NCBI RefSeq assembly: GCF_040822085.1
Contig: NZ_CP162006.1
Span: forward strand, 3,658,001-3,722,000
Direction: 5' to 3'
Length of the DNA: 64,000 nucleotides
Source of the DNA: Rhodoferax sp. WC2427
GTDB lineage: Bacteria; Pseudomonadota; Gammaproteobacteria; Burkholderiales; Burkholderiaceae_C
The notes under the pieces: generated by a model
Told to the model about the DNA's origin: nothing
Database searches by the model: none
What the model saw: the letters and a program-made list of their open reading frames with translations, nothing else
Made by a program: the position numbers and the translations under genes
Part shown: in pieces, positions 1-9,322 of the stretch
How the letters are laid out: each line of letters begins with the position of its first letter
Numbering within the stretch: position 1 is the stretch's first letter

Positions 1-1115
1 CCGACCATCGCCTCGAGGCTAAATTTCTCAAGGACACGCTGCCGACCGGCGCGCCCCATCTCTTGCGCCAATTCTGGTGAAGTCGCCAACTGCACCAAAC
101 TGCGTGCAATCGCCTCCACATCGCCCACAGGCACGATCTGCCCCGTCACGCCTGAGAGCACCAAATCGGCATTACCGCCCACGTCGGTGGCGATCACTGG
201 CAGGCCGCAGGCCATGGCCTCCAATATCGTATTGGAAATACCTTCGGCCAATGATGGCAATACAAAGCAATCAAGTCCTCGCATGATCTCTGCCACGTCG
301 TTACGTGCTCCAGGAAGCCAGGCAAGCTGCGCTACCCCCGCAGAATCTAACAATTTTTGGCAGGACACTCTCAATGGGCCATCGCCCACCATGGCGAGAC
401 GTAAATGCGCTTTAAGCTCCGGCGCAATCTCTAAGGCGCGTATGAAGGCGCGCGTCAGAGTGAGTTGGTCTTTGACGGTCTGCATCCGCCCTACCGTGCC
501 GACTATCCACAAGCCTCTATCCGCAAATGGACTCCCTTGGATCACCGACTGTTTGATCGACTCCGCGGGCGAAAAGCGAACTGCATCTACGCCGTTATAA
601 ACCTGTGTTATCCGCTTGCTAGAAATATGCACTTTCTCGGTCAGATACAAAGCCAAATCACGCGACAAGGCCAAATAATGGGTAACGAAGGGCGCATAAA
701 TACGGCGCATCCATTGGTACTTCGCATTGTTGCCATCAAAATCACCCACATCGCGACCATGCTCTCCATGGATACGCACCGAGACGCCAGCAGCCCATGC
801 AGGTACTAAAACTTCCAAGGCAGCCAGGTTTCTGGTGTGAACTATGGCCGGACGCAGCTTCCTGAATAGCCGAAAAAGCTTGGGATATAGCCAGAAGGCA
901 TGGCCTGCTGGTTTATTCAAAGCATAAAACACAACATCATCGCGCCCAACTCGATTACGAAAATCGGTAATCTCGGTCAAGGCAACTACTGCATGGCGGT
1001 ATTTTTCAGAATTCATATTGTTAATCAAATTAACAACTCCATTCTCCAATCCCCCCATGTCAAAGCGGTACACAATATGCACCACCAAAGGACGGATATC
1101 TGTTAGAGCCTCCAC
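1..1115 (-). CDS. XrtA/PEP-CTERM-associated glycosyltransferase (stp2/TIGR03088-like), 3' end cut by window
   Basis: This is a GT-B fold, GT4-type sugar transferase expected to add a nucleotide-activated sugar during exopolysaccharide repeat-unit assembly at the cytoplasmic face. About 370 codons are visible and the C-terminus lies off the left edge. The N-terminal stretch VYRFDMGGLENGVVNLIN is typical of the XrtA-linked subfamily. The donor-binding half carries VGRMQTVKDQL, then EGISNTILEAM (the E-x7-E type motif) followed by GLPVIATDVGGN. The start is taken as GTG at 1115, overlapping the end of the preceding dehydrogenase gene by 13 bp; the first ATG is internal to the conserved motif and too late. 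It is the most distal visible gene of the EPS operon. The family call is firm; the sugar transferred is unknown. Confidence 0.85.
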   Translation of the reverse strand, partial: MEALTDIRPLVVHIVYRFDMGGLENGVVNLINNMNSEKYRHAVVALTEITDFRNRVGRDDVVFYALNKPAGHAFWLYPKLFRLFRKLRPAIVHTRNLAALEVLVPAWAAGVSVRIHGEHGRDVGDFDGNNAKYQWMRRIYAPFVTHYLALSRDLALYLTEKVHISSKRITQVYNGVDAVRFSPAESIKQSVIQGSPFADRGLWIVGTVGRMQTVKDQLTLTRAFIRALEIAPELKAHLRLAMVGDGPLRVSCQKLLDSAGVAQLAWLPGARNDVAEIMRGLDCFVLPSLAEGISNTILEAMACGLPVIATDVGGNADLVLSGVTGQIVPVGDVEAIARSLVQLATSPELAQEMGRAGRQRVLEKFSLEAMV

Positions 1116-2383
1116 AACTTATAACCAGCAGCTTCAATCGCCACACGATCAAATGACGACTTCACATCAATGAAAGCACCGCCCTTGACCAATTTTTTTC
1201 CAAAATCTTCCATGGACAATGCCGCATATTCACTGTGCGCAACAGCAGCCACAATAGCATCTGCACGCGGCAACTCATCCCACGTCAGCAAACGAACGCC
1301 GTACTCGTGCATTGCCTCCTCAGCTTCAGCCTGAGGGTCGGTGACAAACACCTCTACACCGTAAGAGCGCAATTCCTTAATGATGTCAATCACCTTGGAA
1401 TTTCGGAGATCGCCACAATTCTCTTTAAAAGTGAGTCCCAGCATATTGACCCGAGCACCCTTTATGTAGCTACCAGAAGCAATCATATGCTTGATCGTCT
1501 GCTCAGCAATAAACTTACCCATGCTGTCATTGATGCGGCGCCCAGCCAAAATAACCTCCGGCTGGTAGCCGAGCATAGCTGCCTTATGGGTTAGATAATA
1601 AGGATCAACACCAATGCAATGCCCACCAACCAGACCTGGCTTAAATTTCAAGAAATTCCATTTGGTTCCAGCGGCCTCAAGAACTTCAGTCGTGTCAATA
1701 CCTATTTTGTCAAAAATAATTGCCAATTCATTCATCAGCGCAATATTCAAATCTCTTTGAGTATTTTCAATTACTTTCGCCGCTTCAGCCGCCTTGATCG
1801 ACGAAGCCCGATGAACCCCAGGAATAATAATTCTTTCATAAAGCTGAGCAACTTTCTCTAAAGTGTCTGGGGTATCACCAGAAACCACTTTCAAAATTTT
1901 CGTCAAAGTATGTTCTTTATCACCAGGATTGATACGCTCGGGAGAGTATCCAATAAAGAAATCTTGCTTCCACTTCATGCCAGATTCGCGCTCTAAAACC
2001 GGAATACAAACTTCTTCGGTAGCGCCTGGGTAAACGGTAGACTCGTAAACAACAATAGCACCAGCCTTCATATGACGACCAACACTTGTACTTGCACCAA
2101 TTAACGGTCGGAAATCAGGGATATGCGCATCATCCACGGGTGTCGGGACGGCTACTACCACAATATCAGCTTCAGTAAGCATCGTAGCGTCATAGGTATA
2201 CAAAGCATGGGCAGCACTCTGCATTTCCTCATTGGATAACTCTCGCGAAGGATCAACACCCTTCAAACAAGACTCCACCTTCGACACTGATATATCAAAA
2301 CCAATAGTTTTAAAGTGCTTACCAAATTCAATTACCAATGGTAGGCCAACATAACCTAAACCGATTACAGCAACAACAGTCAT
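1103..2383 (-). CDS. UDP-sugar 6-dehydrogenase (TviB/WbpO-like nucleotide sugar dehydrogenase)
   Basis: NAD-dependent oxidation of a UDP-N-acetylhexosamine (or UDP-hexose) to the uronic acid, providing an acidic sugar for the exopolysaccharide. The 426-residue protein opens with a Rossmann nucleotide-binding motif (VIGLGYVGLPL), has the central helical region with the catalytic cysteine in GGHCIGVDPYYL near residue 260, and ends with the UDP-binding domain. It resembles the TviB/WbpO/WecC branch more than UDP-glucose dehydrogenase, which fits the wecB epimerase encoded in the same operon; the two could make UDP-ManNAcA or a similar sugar in sequence. A good ribosome-binding site (GAGGA) precedes the ATG. 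Substrate is inferred from family and context only. Confidence 0.88.
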   Translation of the reverse strand: MTVVAVIGLGYVGLPLVIEFGKHFKTIGFDISVSKVESCLKGVDPSRELSNEEMQSAAHALYTYDATMLTEADIVVVAVPTPVDDAHIPDFRPLIGASTSVGRHMKAGAIVVYESTVYPGATEEVCIPVLERESGMKWKQDFFIGYSPERINPGDKEHTLTKILKVVSGDTPDTLEKVAQLYERIIIPGVHRASSIKAAEAAKVIENTQRDLNIALMNELAIIFDKIGIDTTEVLEAAGTKWNFLKFKPGLVGGHCIGVDPYYLTHKAAMLGYQPEVILAGRRINDSMGKFIAEQTIKHMIASGSYIKGARVNMLGLTFKENCGDLRNSKVIDIIKELRSYGVEVFVTDPQAEAEEAMHEYGVRLLTWDELPRADAIVAAVAHSEYAALSMEDFGKKLVKGGAFIDVKSSFDRVAIEAAGYKLWRL

Positions 2384-2427
2384 TTCAGTTCCTCAAAAAT
2401 CTTTAGAATTTACTCAATAAACGGCAA

Positions 2428-3984
2428 CTACTCACTGCGAGATTTTTCAAGCAAAATTTTTATTTCAGAATAATTATCTTCTAAAAACTCTTCCATTGCT
2501 CTTTTTGCCGAACCATCACCATCATCTCTAGCATACAAAACGATAACAGCTGAATCATCCCCTCCACCAAACAATCGCTGAACAGCACCGTAAATTTTGG
2601 CTACATAATCACTACCAGTAAACAAACCATTTACCCAGTAAAACTGCCAAACCTGCAACTTTACGTCAACGGATTCCTCGCGAAGAAGCAGACTTCGCCA
2701 AGTGCTTGCCTGGACCGCTAAAGGATCAGCTAGCTTATGTAATACATAATTTCCACCACTCGTCTTTAACCAATCCTTATTTTTAGAATTGAAAATAGAA
2801 TTTTCAGAACTTACCAACTTACTGTCATAATCTTGATTTCTATAATAAGCGATATAAATACCAGACTGCAAAGAACCTTTTTTATACACATCGCTAACGT
2901 CAACAGAATAACCATGAAAATTAGGTTTCAAATTTAAAAATTTATTATCAACTCTATCCCAAGTAGAAGAAAAATTTTCTGGCGCAGTCAAATGAGGAAG
3001 GTTAAAATTGCTTTTACTTAAAATAAATTTCCCCCATCCAAAAGGAATAGCCATCGCTATGGCAATTAATATTGAGAGCAACCAAAAATCCGAAGGCTTA
3101 TAAACTCTATTTACCACACGGTCTACGGGACTATTTTCTTCAATATCTGTATTCTCAGCCCAGCGCCCGCCTATCAAAAACATAAGCATGATAACAACGC
3201 CGAAAAAAACCCATCCATAGATTAAATGATCGAACCCCACAGCAAGCCGATTTTCGGAAAAATGGCCCAACATCACAATGAAATAGGCTCTCATCCAATT
3301 CGCCAAAACAGGAACCAGTATGGAGACACAAATAAATATCAGACGTCTATTTAAAGATCGGTAATTAAGATATGAGTAAAGCGTGCCGATCATCACAGAG
3401 GAAATCAAATATCGAACACCACTACAGGCCTCGACCACAGACCAACTACCGGAAGATATTACAAACTGCAATCCCTCTTGGTAAACCGGAACGCCACTCA
3501 GTCGAATTGCAATGACAGTGAACTTTGCGGTCCACTCCATAAGTAAAGGCAAAAGAAACTCGCCCAATGGAACCGAAAAAAACAGAAAAGCAAGTGGAAA
3601 AACAATAACCGACGTAACAGACCAACCAAAAACCGCTAAAACTAATAAAACAACAAAACTTGTAGCAGCCAATTGGGTAACTGAATTAATAGAAACCAAA
3701 TCACCTAAAAGCCATATCAGCGATATGGCAACAATGGGTAAAATATAAAAATAATTAGGGTCTGGCAGCCGGGCAACAATCAATTTTCGTTTACGCCAAA
3801 TCAGCCAAATAACAATCGGCAAAACTAAAAAACCATGGGTGAAGGTTTCAGATCTAGCCCAAATAGAAACCATTCCAGAAAACGTATTCCAAAATAATAA
3901 AATTACCCATGAAATAAGTACTAGGAAGGCAAATATTGCATATCGCCAAATTTTTCTATCAGAATCTGACAAGTAAACACTCAT
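2428..3984 (-). CDS. xrtA: Exosortase A with C-terminal EpsI domain
   Basis: Polytopic inner-membrane transpeptidase-like enzyme that is thought to cut PEP-CTERM sorting signals and link proteins to the extracellular polysaccharide. At 518 residues it contains an N-terminal domain with about eight hydrophobic segments and the three family residues: Cys187 in VVEACSGVRYL, Arg232 in LANWMRAYF, and His253 in GFDHLIYGW. From about residue 300 there is a soluble EpsI-type (DUF3485) domain, the fusion usual for XrtA. Its ATG overlaps the TGA of the upstream glycosyltransferase (ATGA), so the two are translationally coupled. The gene is AT-rich like the rest of the operon. No PEP-CTERM target gene is in the window, so substrates must be encoded elsewhere. 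Confidence 0.95.
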   Translation of the reverse strand: MSVYLSDSDRKIWRYAIFAFLVLISWVILLFWNTFSGMVSIWARSETFTHGFLVLPIVIWLIWRKRKLIVARLPDPNYFYILPIVAISLIWLLGDLVSINSVTQLAATSFVVLLVLAVFGWSVTSVIVFPLAFLFFSVPLGEFLLPLLMEWTAKFTVIAIRLSGVPVYQEGLQFVISSGSWSVVEACSGVRYLISSVMIGTLYSYLNYRSLNRRLIFICVSILVPVLANWMRAYFIVMLGHFSENRLAVGFDHLIYGWVFFGVVIMLMFLIGGRWAENTDIEENSPVDRVVNRVYKPSDFWLLSILIAIAMAIPFGWGKFILSKSNFNLPHLTAPENFSSTWDRVDNKFLNLKPNFHGYSVDVSDVYKKGSLQSGIYIAYYRNQDYDSKLVSSENSIFNSKNKDWLKTSGGNYVLHKLADPLAVQASTWRSLLLREESVDVKLQVWQFYWVNGLFTGSDYVAKIYGAVQRLFGGGDDSAVIVLYARDDGDGSAKRAMEEFLEDNYSEIKILLEKSRSE

Positions 3985-5204
3985 AAAACGTCTTCAATCT
4001 TATCAAATTCTAAATATTGATCAATCTTCTTTAAATGAGAATGCCAGCTATACTTATCTTCCACATTAATCCTCGCAGCGCGTCCAATCATTTCTGCACG
4101 CTGGTCATCAGCAATCAAAAAATCAATTTTGTTAATAAAATCCATCGGAGTTTCTGCAGACAAAATATCCACACCATCCGTTGAATCGATGGCGCGAACA
4201 CATTCTACCGATGCAATAACCGGTTTTTGCATGGACATAGCCTCAAGTATTTTATTTTGAACTCCACGTGCAATTCTTAACGGAGCGACCACAATTTTCG
4301 CAAATTGCAAGTAAGGCCGAACATCAGCGACGGTACCGGTTACTACAACGAATTTAGAATTAAGATTTAAAACTGCTTGAGTTGGATTACGTCCAACAAT
4401 ATAAAATCGAAAATTTGATTTTTTTTGAATCAATAATTTAAATACATTTTCAAAAAACCAAGTTACTGCATCTACGTTAGGCCAGTAATCCATTGCGCCA
4501 GTAAACACTATCTGAGTGCATTCGTTCTCATCCTCAATAAACGGAGAGGAGAAAGAGTCATTTTGTGTGAAAAAATCGGAATCGACGCCATTATTTAGAG
4601 AGCTCGTTTTGAGTACACTGTCTGGCGCAAAATTGGAGAATATATTCCGCTCTTTTTCTGTCACAAAAAAAGAGTGTTTTACTTTCGAAGCCAAAAAACG
4701 CTCGTATTTTAGAAGAAGTTTACTCTCCCTTCTATACAACCAAGAAATGGGAAAATTTTTTTTATCAGCGTATTCACTCCATTTCTGTGAATCAACATCA
4801 ACAAAGTCAACAAGCGTACGAGAATACCAATCAATTTCAACAAATTGCGCCATTGCAGACGAAAAAACGACAATGGCATCAATTTTGTTATTACTTATAA
4901 CGGCATTCACCCATTTTTTAAAATTACGACTTCGATAGTAATTTAACGTCAGCGGACTCTCATCCATAAGCCCAACCAAACTCTGAAGTTTAGAGTTTAT
5001 AGGATTTATATTTTCGTAATAAAAAGATTTACATAAACCTTGCACAACGGGTATATATTTATGATCTTCAGGATCATCGACAAATGTACCCAAGAAGATA
5101 TTATAGGAAATTGCAAGATGTTTTAATAAATTAAAAGACCTAACCTTATCTCCTTTGTTTGGAGGATAAGGAAGTCTGTGCACCAGATAAAGAATATTAC
5201 GCAA
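3981..5204 (-). CDS. XrtA/PEP-CTERM-associated glycosyltransferase (stp1/TIGR03087-like)
   Basis: GT-B glycosyltransferase of the XrtA-linked first family, predicted to build the exopolysaccharide on the cytoplasmic side of the membrane. Key stretches are YLVHRLPYPPNKGDKVRS at the N-terminus, FTGAMDYWPNVDAVTWF at the start of the donor-binding domain, VGRNPTQAV, and the late APLRIARGVQNKILEAMS motif. An upstream ATG at 5276 would overlap the FemAB gene by 67 bp; the preferred start is TTG at 5204, which leaves a 5-bp gap and gives 407 residues beginning just before the conserved LYLVHRLPYPP. AGG about nine bases upstream may serve as ribosome-binding site. The 3' end overlaps xrtA by 4 bp. 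The exact sugar is unknown. Confidence 0.85.
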   Translation of the reverse strand: MRNILYLVHRLPYPPNKGDKVRSFNLLKHLAISYNIFLGTFVDDPEDHKYIPVVQGLCKSFYYENINPINSKLQSLVGLMDESPLTLNYYRSRNFKKWVNAVISNNKIDAIVVFSSAMAQFVEIDWYSRTLVDFVDVDSQKWSEYADKKNFPISWLYRRESKLLLKYERFLASKVKHSFFVTEKERNIFSNFAPDSVLKTSSLNNGVDSDFFTQNDSFSSPFIEDENECTQIVFTGAMDYWPNVDAVTWFFENVFKLLIQKKSNFRFYIVGRNPTQAVLNLNSKFVVVTGTVADVRPYLQFAKIVVAPLRIARGVQNKILEAMSMQKPVIASVECVRAIDSTDGVDILSAETPMDFINKIDFLIADDQRAEMIGRAARINVEDKYSWHSHLKKIDQYLEFDKIEDVL

Positions 5205-5209
5205 AAAGA

Positions 5210-6256
5210 TTAACCTAAATTTTTGACGATAAAAGGACCGATTGCGTTTGCAAAGGAAATAGGCAACCGCTTCCAAGTCGAAATTAGTAGCGAGAATTTT
5301 TTGTTCGATGGATTATTTTGAGGAATAGATCTACTTCTATAGAGACAATATTCATAACTCAATTGCTTAGCATCAAAACCCCAATTCTTCTTAAATGCAA
5401 AAGAACCAGTATTAACTTTACTTCGTCCATAGTCGAACGTCTTTAATCCGGCTTCACAAGCTCTCCGCAACAGTTCCCAATACTTAAAGTCATTCGCTGC
5501 CAAATCACGAGCGGCTACACTATCACCCGCATAATATGGGAGTACTTCATCTCGAAAATAAAAGCTCATGACACTACTAATTGGAATGCCATCATTACTG
5601 GATATGATTAATATCTCGCAGTCTTGGTCAAATTCCTTTTTTAGGGCCGAAAAATATTTCTTTGGCATTGCTGGTGTTCCATGTCGGTGAACGTTATCAG
5701 CATATAAATTAAAAAATACATCAACATTTGAGTCAATGCTGCTGCATAAGCCATTTTTGATGCCCTTGCGTATCATTGCGCGCTGCTTGCGAGGTATGGC
5801 TAATAAATTTTCCTCCTCTGTAGGAAGAATAGTTTTTCGAAAAGTTACATAAATGTCTTGGGCGGGCCAATCTAGATTACGTTGATCTAAATTCCGAAGC
5901 TCAAGATGATCAACGTCCAATTTTTTTGCCAGTTCTTGCGCGGCAAATTCTAAACTATTCGCGACCTCATCATTGATCGCGACAACTCCACCATATACGG
6001 CAAACGGCAAGCTAATAAGTGAGTTTCCAAACAAAATGCTTTTAACGTGCGCTAATGGAAGAATTCCTTGAATGCAACCATCGGATTCAACGTATAAGAA
6101 ATATGTCGGATGATTAAATACACTACTAATAATTTTTTGCCAGCCTGCACGATGAAAAAAAGTGGCATTAATATTAGAAAAAACAAATTCATCCCACAAA
6201 TGAGTACTACGAGAATCAGTAACTTCTAAACGCTTAACCTCAATTTTAGAATTCAT
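5210..6256 (-). CDS. FemAB-like XrtA/PEP-CTERM system protein (GNAT-type acyl/aminoacyl transferase fold)
   Basis: 348-residue soluble protein of the FemAB-related family found with exosortase A clusters (TIGR03019 type). FemAB enzymes transfer aminoacyl groups from tRNA to cell-wall precursors; the members tied to XrtA have no settled reaction and may decorate the polysaccharide or a lipid-linked intermediate. Visible support is the tandem GNAT-like layout: LRNLDQRNLDWPAQ near residue 120, RKQRAMIRKGIKNG (the basic helix typical of FemAB/Acetyltransf_6 proteins), and the C-terminal ACEAGLKTFDYGRSKVNTGSF with FKKNWGF. It lies 3 bp after the deacetylase gene and immediately before the glycosyltransferase. 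The family call is good; a precise function is not claimed. Confidence 0.85.
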   Translation of the reverse strand: MNSKIEVKRLEVTDSRSTHLWDEFVFSNINATFFHRAGWQKIISSVFNHPTYFLYVESDGCIQGILPLAHVKSILFGNSLISLPFAVYGGVVAINDEVANSLEFAAQELAKKLDVDHLELRNLDQRNLDWPAQDIYVTFRKTILPTEEENLLAIPRKQRAMIRKGIKNGLCSSIDSNVDVFFNLYADNVHRHGTPAMPKKYFSALKKEFDQDCEILIISSNDGIPISSVMSFYFRDEVLPYYAGDSVAARDLAANDFKYWELLRRACEAGLKTFDYGRSKVNTGSFAFKKNWGFDAKQLSYEYCLYRSRSIPQNNPSNKKFSLLISTWKRLPISFANAIGPFIVKNLG

Positions 6257-6259
6257 AAA

Positions 6260-7099
6260 CTATATCGAAAAAACTCTATCAACTCTATCCCAATTAAAAT
6301 CCAATAGCAATTTTTTTATTTTTCCTTCCATTCCTTTAATATTCACATAGTGTCTAAATTTCGTTTTTATATTTACACCCGGGATTCTTGGTTGTTCAAT
6401 ATCTATTTCCCAAGGATGAAAATAAAACATGGCAGACTGCTTATCGGTAGCTAAAACTCGACCTATCATCAATTTCGATATAGAGTAGGGTAGCAATCTA
6501 AAATAACCACCACCACTAGACGGAAAGTTTTTGCCAAAGAGTCGAACAGTAGTGATCGGTATCTCTATCAATCCTTCTCTAACGGGATAAGAAAATCTCG
6601 GTGCATCAGGCATCCCATAATGATCATGCTTGATTGGATAAATACTCGAGCTGTATTTGTACCCTGCAGAAAGCAAACAATCAAAAGCCCATAAATTACT
6701 GTAACTAATAGAGAAGCTCGGCGCCCTGTAACCTTTAACTTCAACGCCAGATATATCTTCTAGTAGTTTTTTAGAAGATTTAATATCAGATAAAAAATCC
6801 TTCTCAGACAAATCAGAAGCACGGTCATGCTGGTAGCCATGACTTGCCAGCTCATGTCCCTCCTGCACAATTTTATTTACTATCTGTGGGTATCGCTCCG
6901 CGATCCATCCCAATGTAAAAAAAGTGGCTTTAGTGCCACTATTATCTAATAATTCTAAAATTTTACCGATATTTCTTTCAATGCGACACTCATGCACATT
7001 CCAGTCATCTTTTTTTATGTAGGGAGAAAATGCAGAGACCTGAAAATAATCTTCTACATCAATAGTAAATGCGTTCGTGATGACACTATTATGATTCAT
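6260..7099 (-). CDS. XrtA system polysaccharide deacetylase (NodB domain, DUF3473)
   Basis: Carbohydrate esterase family 4 type enzyme predicted to remove N-acetyl groups from the exopolysaccharide. The 279-residue protein has the metal and catalytic residues of the NodB domain: TIDVEDYF (Asp14, Asp17), SHGYQHD (His87 and His91), then GYRAPSFS (motif 3). The C-terminal PRIPGVNIKTKFRHYVN is the DUF3473 tail characteristic of the PEP-CTERM subset (TIGR03006). No signal peptide is evident, so it may act in the cytoplasm on lipid-linked units, or be exported by another route. It sits between wecB (18-bp gap) and the FemAB-like gene (3-bp gap) in the operon. Confidence 0.92.
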   Translation of the reverse strand: MNHNSVITNAFTIDVEDYFQVSAFSPYIKKDDWNVHECRIERNIGKILELLDNSGTKATFFTLGWIAERYPQIVNKIVQEGHELASHGYQHDRASDLSEKDFLSDIKSSKKLLEDISGVEVKGYRAPSFSISYSNLWAFDCLLSAGYKYSSSIYPIKHDHYGMPDAPRFSYPVREGLIEIPITTVRLFGKNFPSSGGGYFRLLPYSISKLMIGRVLATDKQSAMFYFHPWEIDIEQPRIPGVNIKTKFRHYVNIKGMEGKIKKLLLDFNWDRVDRVFSI

Positions 7100-7117
7100 G
7101 CTGAGAGATATCTAAAA

Positions 7118-8245
7118 TTACAAAACCAGCCATGCTTTTAAATCATCAGCAATACGCTCTGCGGCTGCTCCGTCCCAAAATTCAGGCACTCGCCCGGACT
7201 TACCTCTGCCTGCCAATATCTCATCCAAGCAAGACAAAATCAAATTGCGATCACTACCAACGATCGTATTTGTCCCCTGCTCTACTGTAATTGGTCTTTC
7301 AGTATTTTCTCTCAGAGTTAGACAGGGAATTCCCAATGCGGTAGATTCTTCTTGAAGCCCCCCTGAATCGGTAAGTATGAGAGAAGCACTAGACATTAAG
7401 CCGAGCATTTCAAGATATCCTTGCGGTGGTAGAAATACTATATTCTTGACATCAAAAATGTATGTCAGTTTAAATCTCTCTATATTATTTTTGGTCCGTG
7501 GATGAAGCGCAAATATTAATGGCAATCTATTAGATATCTCAATCAATATATCCAACAAATGCTGCAAACTATCCGGTTGATCCACATTTGATGGTCGATG
7601 CAATGTCACCACTGCATAATCTTTTAGACCACTCAAAACGGAGGGGTCAATACCGGCTGACTTTAATATATCTAATACCTGCGGCGCGCCTTTTTGGCCA
7701 TAGATCAAAGAATCAATCATTACATTGCCAACAAAGCAAATTTGGTCGGAAGGGATTCCTTCCTTCTTTAGATTTATCTCAGCAGATCGCTCAGTGGTAT
7801 AAAGTCGATCAGCAATTTGATCAGTCAAAATCCGATTAATTTCTTCCGGCATTTTTTTATCATAACTACGGAGGCCAGCCTCTACGTGTACGACGGGAAC
7901 ATCCTTTTTAACCGCCACCAATGTACATGCCAGTGTCGAATTTACATCTCCAACAACGATGACACAGCAAGGCTGGTATGTGTCTAAAATTGGCTCGAAC
8001 TTTCGCATCACATCTGCAGTTTGAACCGCATGGGTCGCGGAGCCAACCTCAAGATTTATATCTGGTCGCGGTAATTTCAAGTCATCAAAAAGTCGATCAC
8101 TCATATCCTTGTCGTAATGTTGCCCAGTATGGACGAGGAGAACCTGAATATGGGGTAGTTTTATCGACAAAGCCCGCAGAATGGGCGCCATTTTCATAAA
8201 ATTTGGGCGGGCACCAACTACGCAGATGATATAGCGACTGGACAT
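7118..8245 (-). CDS. wecB: UDP-N-acetylglucosamine 2-epimerase (non-hydrolysing)
   Basis: Interconverts UDP-GlcNAc and UDP-ManNAc in the cytoplasm, providing a precursor for the polysaccharide. The 375-residue protein matches the family length and has the family landmarks: GARPNFMKMAPILRAL at the N-terminus, VLLVHTGQHYDKDMSD, VVVGDVNSTLA, HVEAGLRSYDKKMPEEINR, VTLHRPSNVD, and the C-terminal LTDSGGLQEESTALGIPCLTLRENTERP with GTNTIVG. The UDP-sugar dehydrogenase at the end of the operon is the logical next step towards a uronic acid. Start is the ATG at 8245, ten bases after the ATPase gene ends. Confidence 0.95.
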   Translation of the reverse strand: MSSRYIICVVGARPNFMKMAPILRALSIKLPHIQVLLVHTGQHYDKDMSDRLFDDLKLPRPDINLEVGSATHAVQTADVMRKFEPILDTYQPCCVIVVGDVNSTLACTLVAVKKDVPVVHVEAGLRSYDKKMPEEINRILTDQIADRLYTTERSAEINLKKEGIPSDQICFVGNVMIDSLIYGQKGAPQVLDILKSAGIDPSVLSGLKDYAVVTLHRPSNVDQPDSLQHLLDILIEISNRLPLIFALHPRTKNNIERFKLTYIFDVKNIVFLPPQGYLEMLGLMSSASLILTDSGGLQEESTALGIPCLTLRENTERPITVEQGTNTIVGSDRNLILSCLDEILAGRGKSGRVPEFWDGAAAERIADDLKAWLVL

Positions 8246-8254
8246 AAATATAAA

Positions 8255-9319
8255 TTATTTGTTATTAGCTTTTATGGAAAAAAGGATATCTTTTAATATC
8301 AATAATGTTTCTGCATTGTTTTTTTCAAGACGCAACATGCTATTCTCAACGCGCTCAATCTTATCGTTTAAACCCGAGTTTTCCATTTCGTTTATTTTTC
8401 GTATAGAAAAATCATTGAGGTCAGAAAAATCGCGAGAATTATTACCTTGGGATTTATCGGTTTCATTAAAAGAATTTCTAATTGAAATATTTTCAGTAGA
8501 TATGTGGCCAGATTCTTCTAATATTTCGCGAGAAACTGTTTTAACGTCATTTTCATCAAATCCATCTTTGTTTTCTAAAAAACCTAACAATAATAATCTA
8601 TCACAAATTGAATTAATGCGTCTAGGTATTCCTCCACTTGCATCAAAAATGGATTCAAATGCCTCAGCATTAAAATTCGGTTTATTCGTCCAACCGGCAC
8701 ATTTCAATCTATGCTCGATATACCCCTGAGTTTCTTCTATATCCATTGGTCCAATATGACAAGCGGCAATTACCCGTTGCCGTAACTGTTGCATACTTGG
8801 GTTCTGCAATATATCTCTGAACTCAGGCTGGCCAATTAAAAAGCTTTGTAACAATGATTGGCTACCAAATTGAAAATTCGATAACATTCTCAACTCTTCT
8901 ACGGCACGGGGAGTAAGATTTTGAGCCTCATCAATTATTAATAAACAACGTTTACCTAGGCTTGTTTGGCTAACAAAGAAAGCTTCTAGTGCCAATAAAA
9001 TATCAGCCTTGGATGAGTCATTTGTACGCACACCAAATGCCGCTCCAACCATACGCAGAGTATCTTCAGCGTCTAACTGGGTAGTGACCAAATTACCAGC
9101 TACAACCTTGTCCGCATCTAAACTATCTAATAGACTTCGGACGATCGTCGTTTTACCCGCACCAACCTCGCCCGTAACAATAATAAACCCTTCGTTTCTT
9201 AAAACACCATATTCTAAATAGGCTTTAGCTCTCCTATGTTGTTTGCTCGCAAAATAGAATGATGGATCAGGGTTTAGCTGAAATGGCTTAGTGGTAAGCC
9301 CGTAAAAATTTTCATACAT
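8255..9319 (-). CDS. XrtA/PEP-CTERM system-associated ATPase (ExeA-like, TIGR03015)
   Basis: AAA+ type ATPase of the ExeA/GspA class found in exosortase loci, 354 residues. It begins with the family signature MYENFYGLTTKPFQLNPDP, followed by Walker A GEVGAGKTT (Lys56) and Walker B LLIIDEAQN near residue 127. A GIPRRINSICDRLLLLG sensor/lid region lies near residue 230. The last 90 residues are polar and probably form a coiled coil. ExeA itself helps secretin assembly; here the protein may energise or place the export machinery, but the actual job in EPS systems is not established. It follows the outer-membrane beta-barrel gene with a 3-bp gap. Confidence 0.9.
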   Translation of the reverse strand: MYENFYGLTTKPFQLNPDPSFYFASKQHRRAKAYLEYGVLRNEGFIIVTGEVGAGKTTIVRSLLDSLDADKVVAGNLVTTQLDAEDTLRMVGAAFGVRTNDSSKADILLALEAFFVSQTSLGKRCLLIIDEAQNLTPRAVEELRMLSNFQFGSQSLLQSFLIGQPEFRDILQNPSMQQLRQRVIAACHIGPMDIEETQGYIEHRLKCAGWTNKPNFNAEAFESIFDASGGIPRRINSICDRLLLLGFLENKDGFDENDVKTVSREILEESGHISTENISIRNSFNETDKSQGNNSRDFSDLNDFSIRKINEMENSGLNDKIERVENSMLRLEKNNAETLLILKDILFSIKANNK

Positions 9320-9322
9320 AAC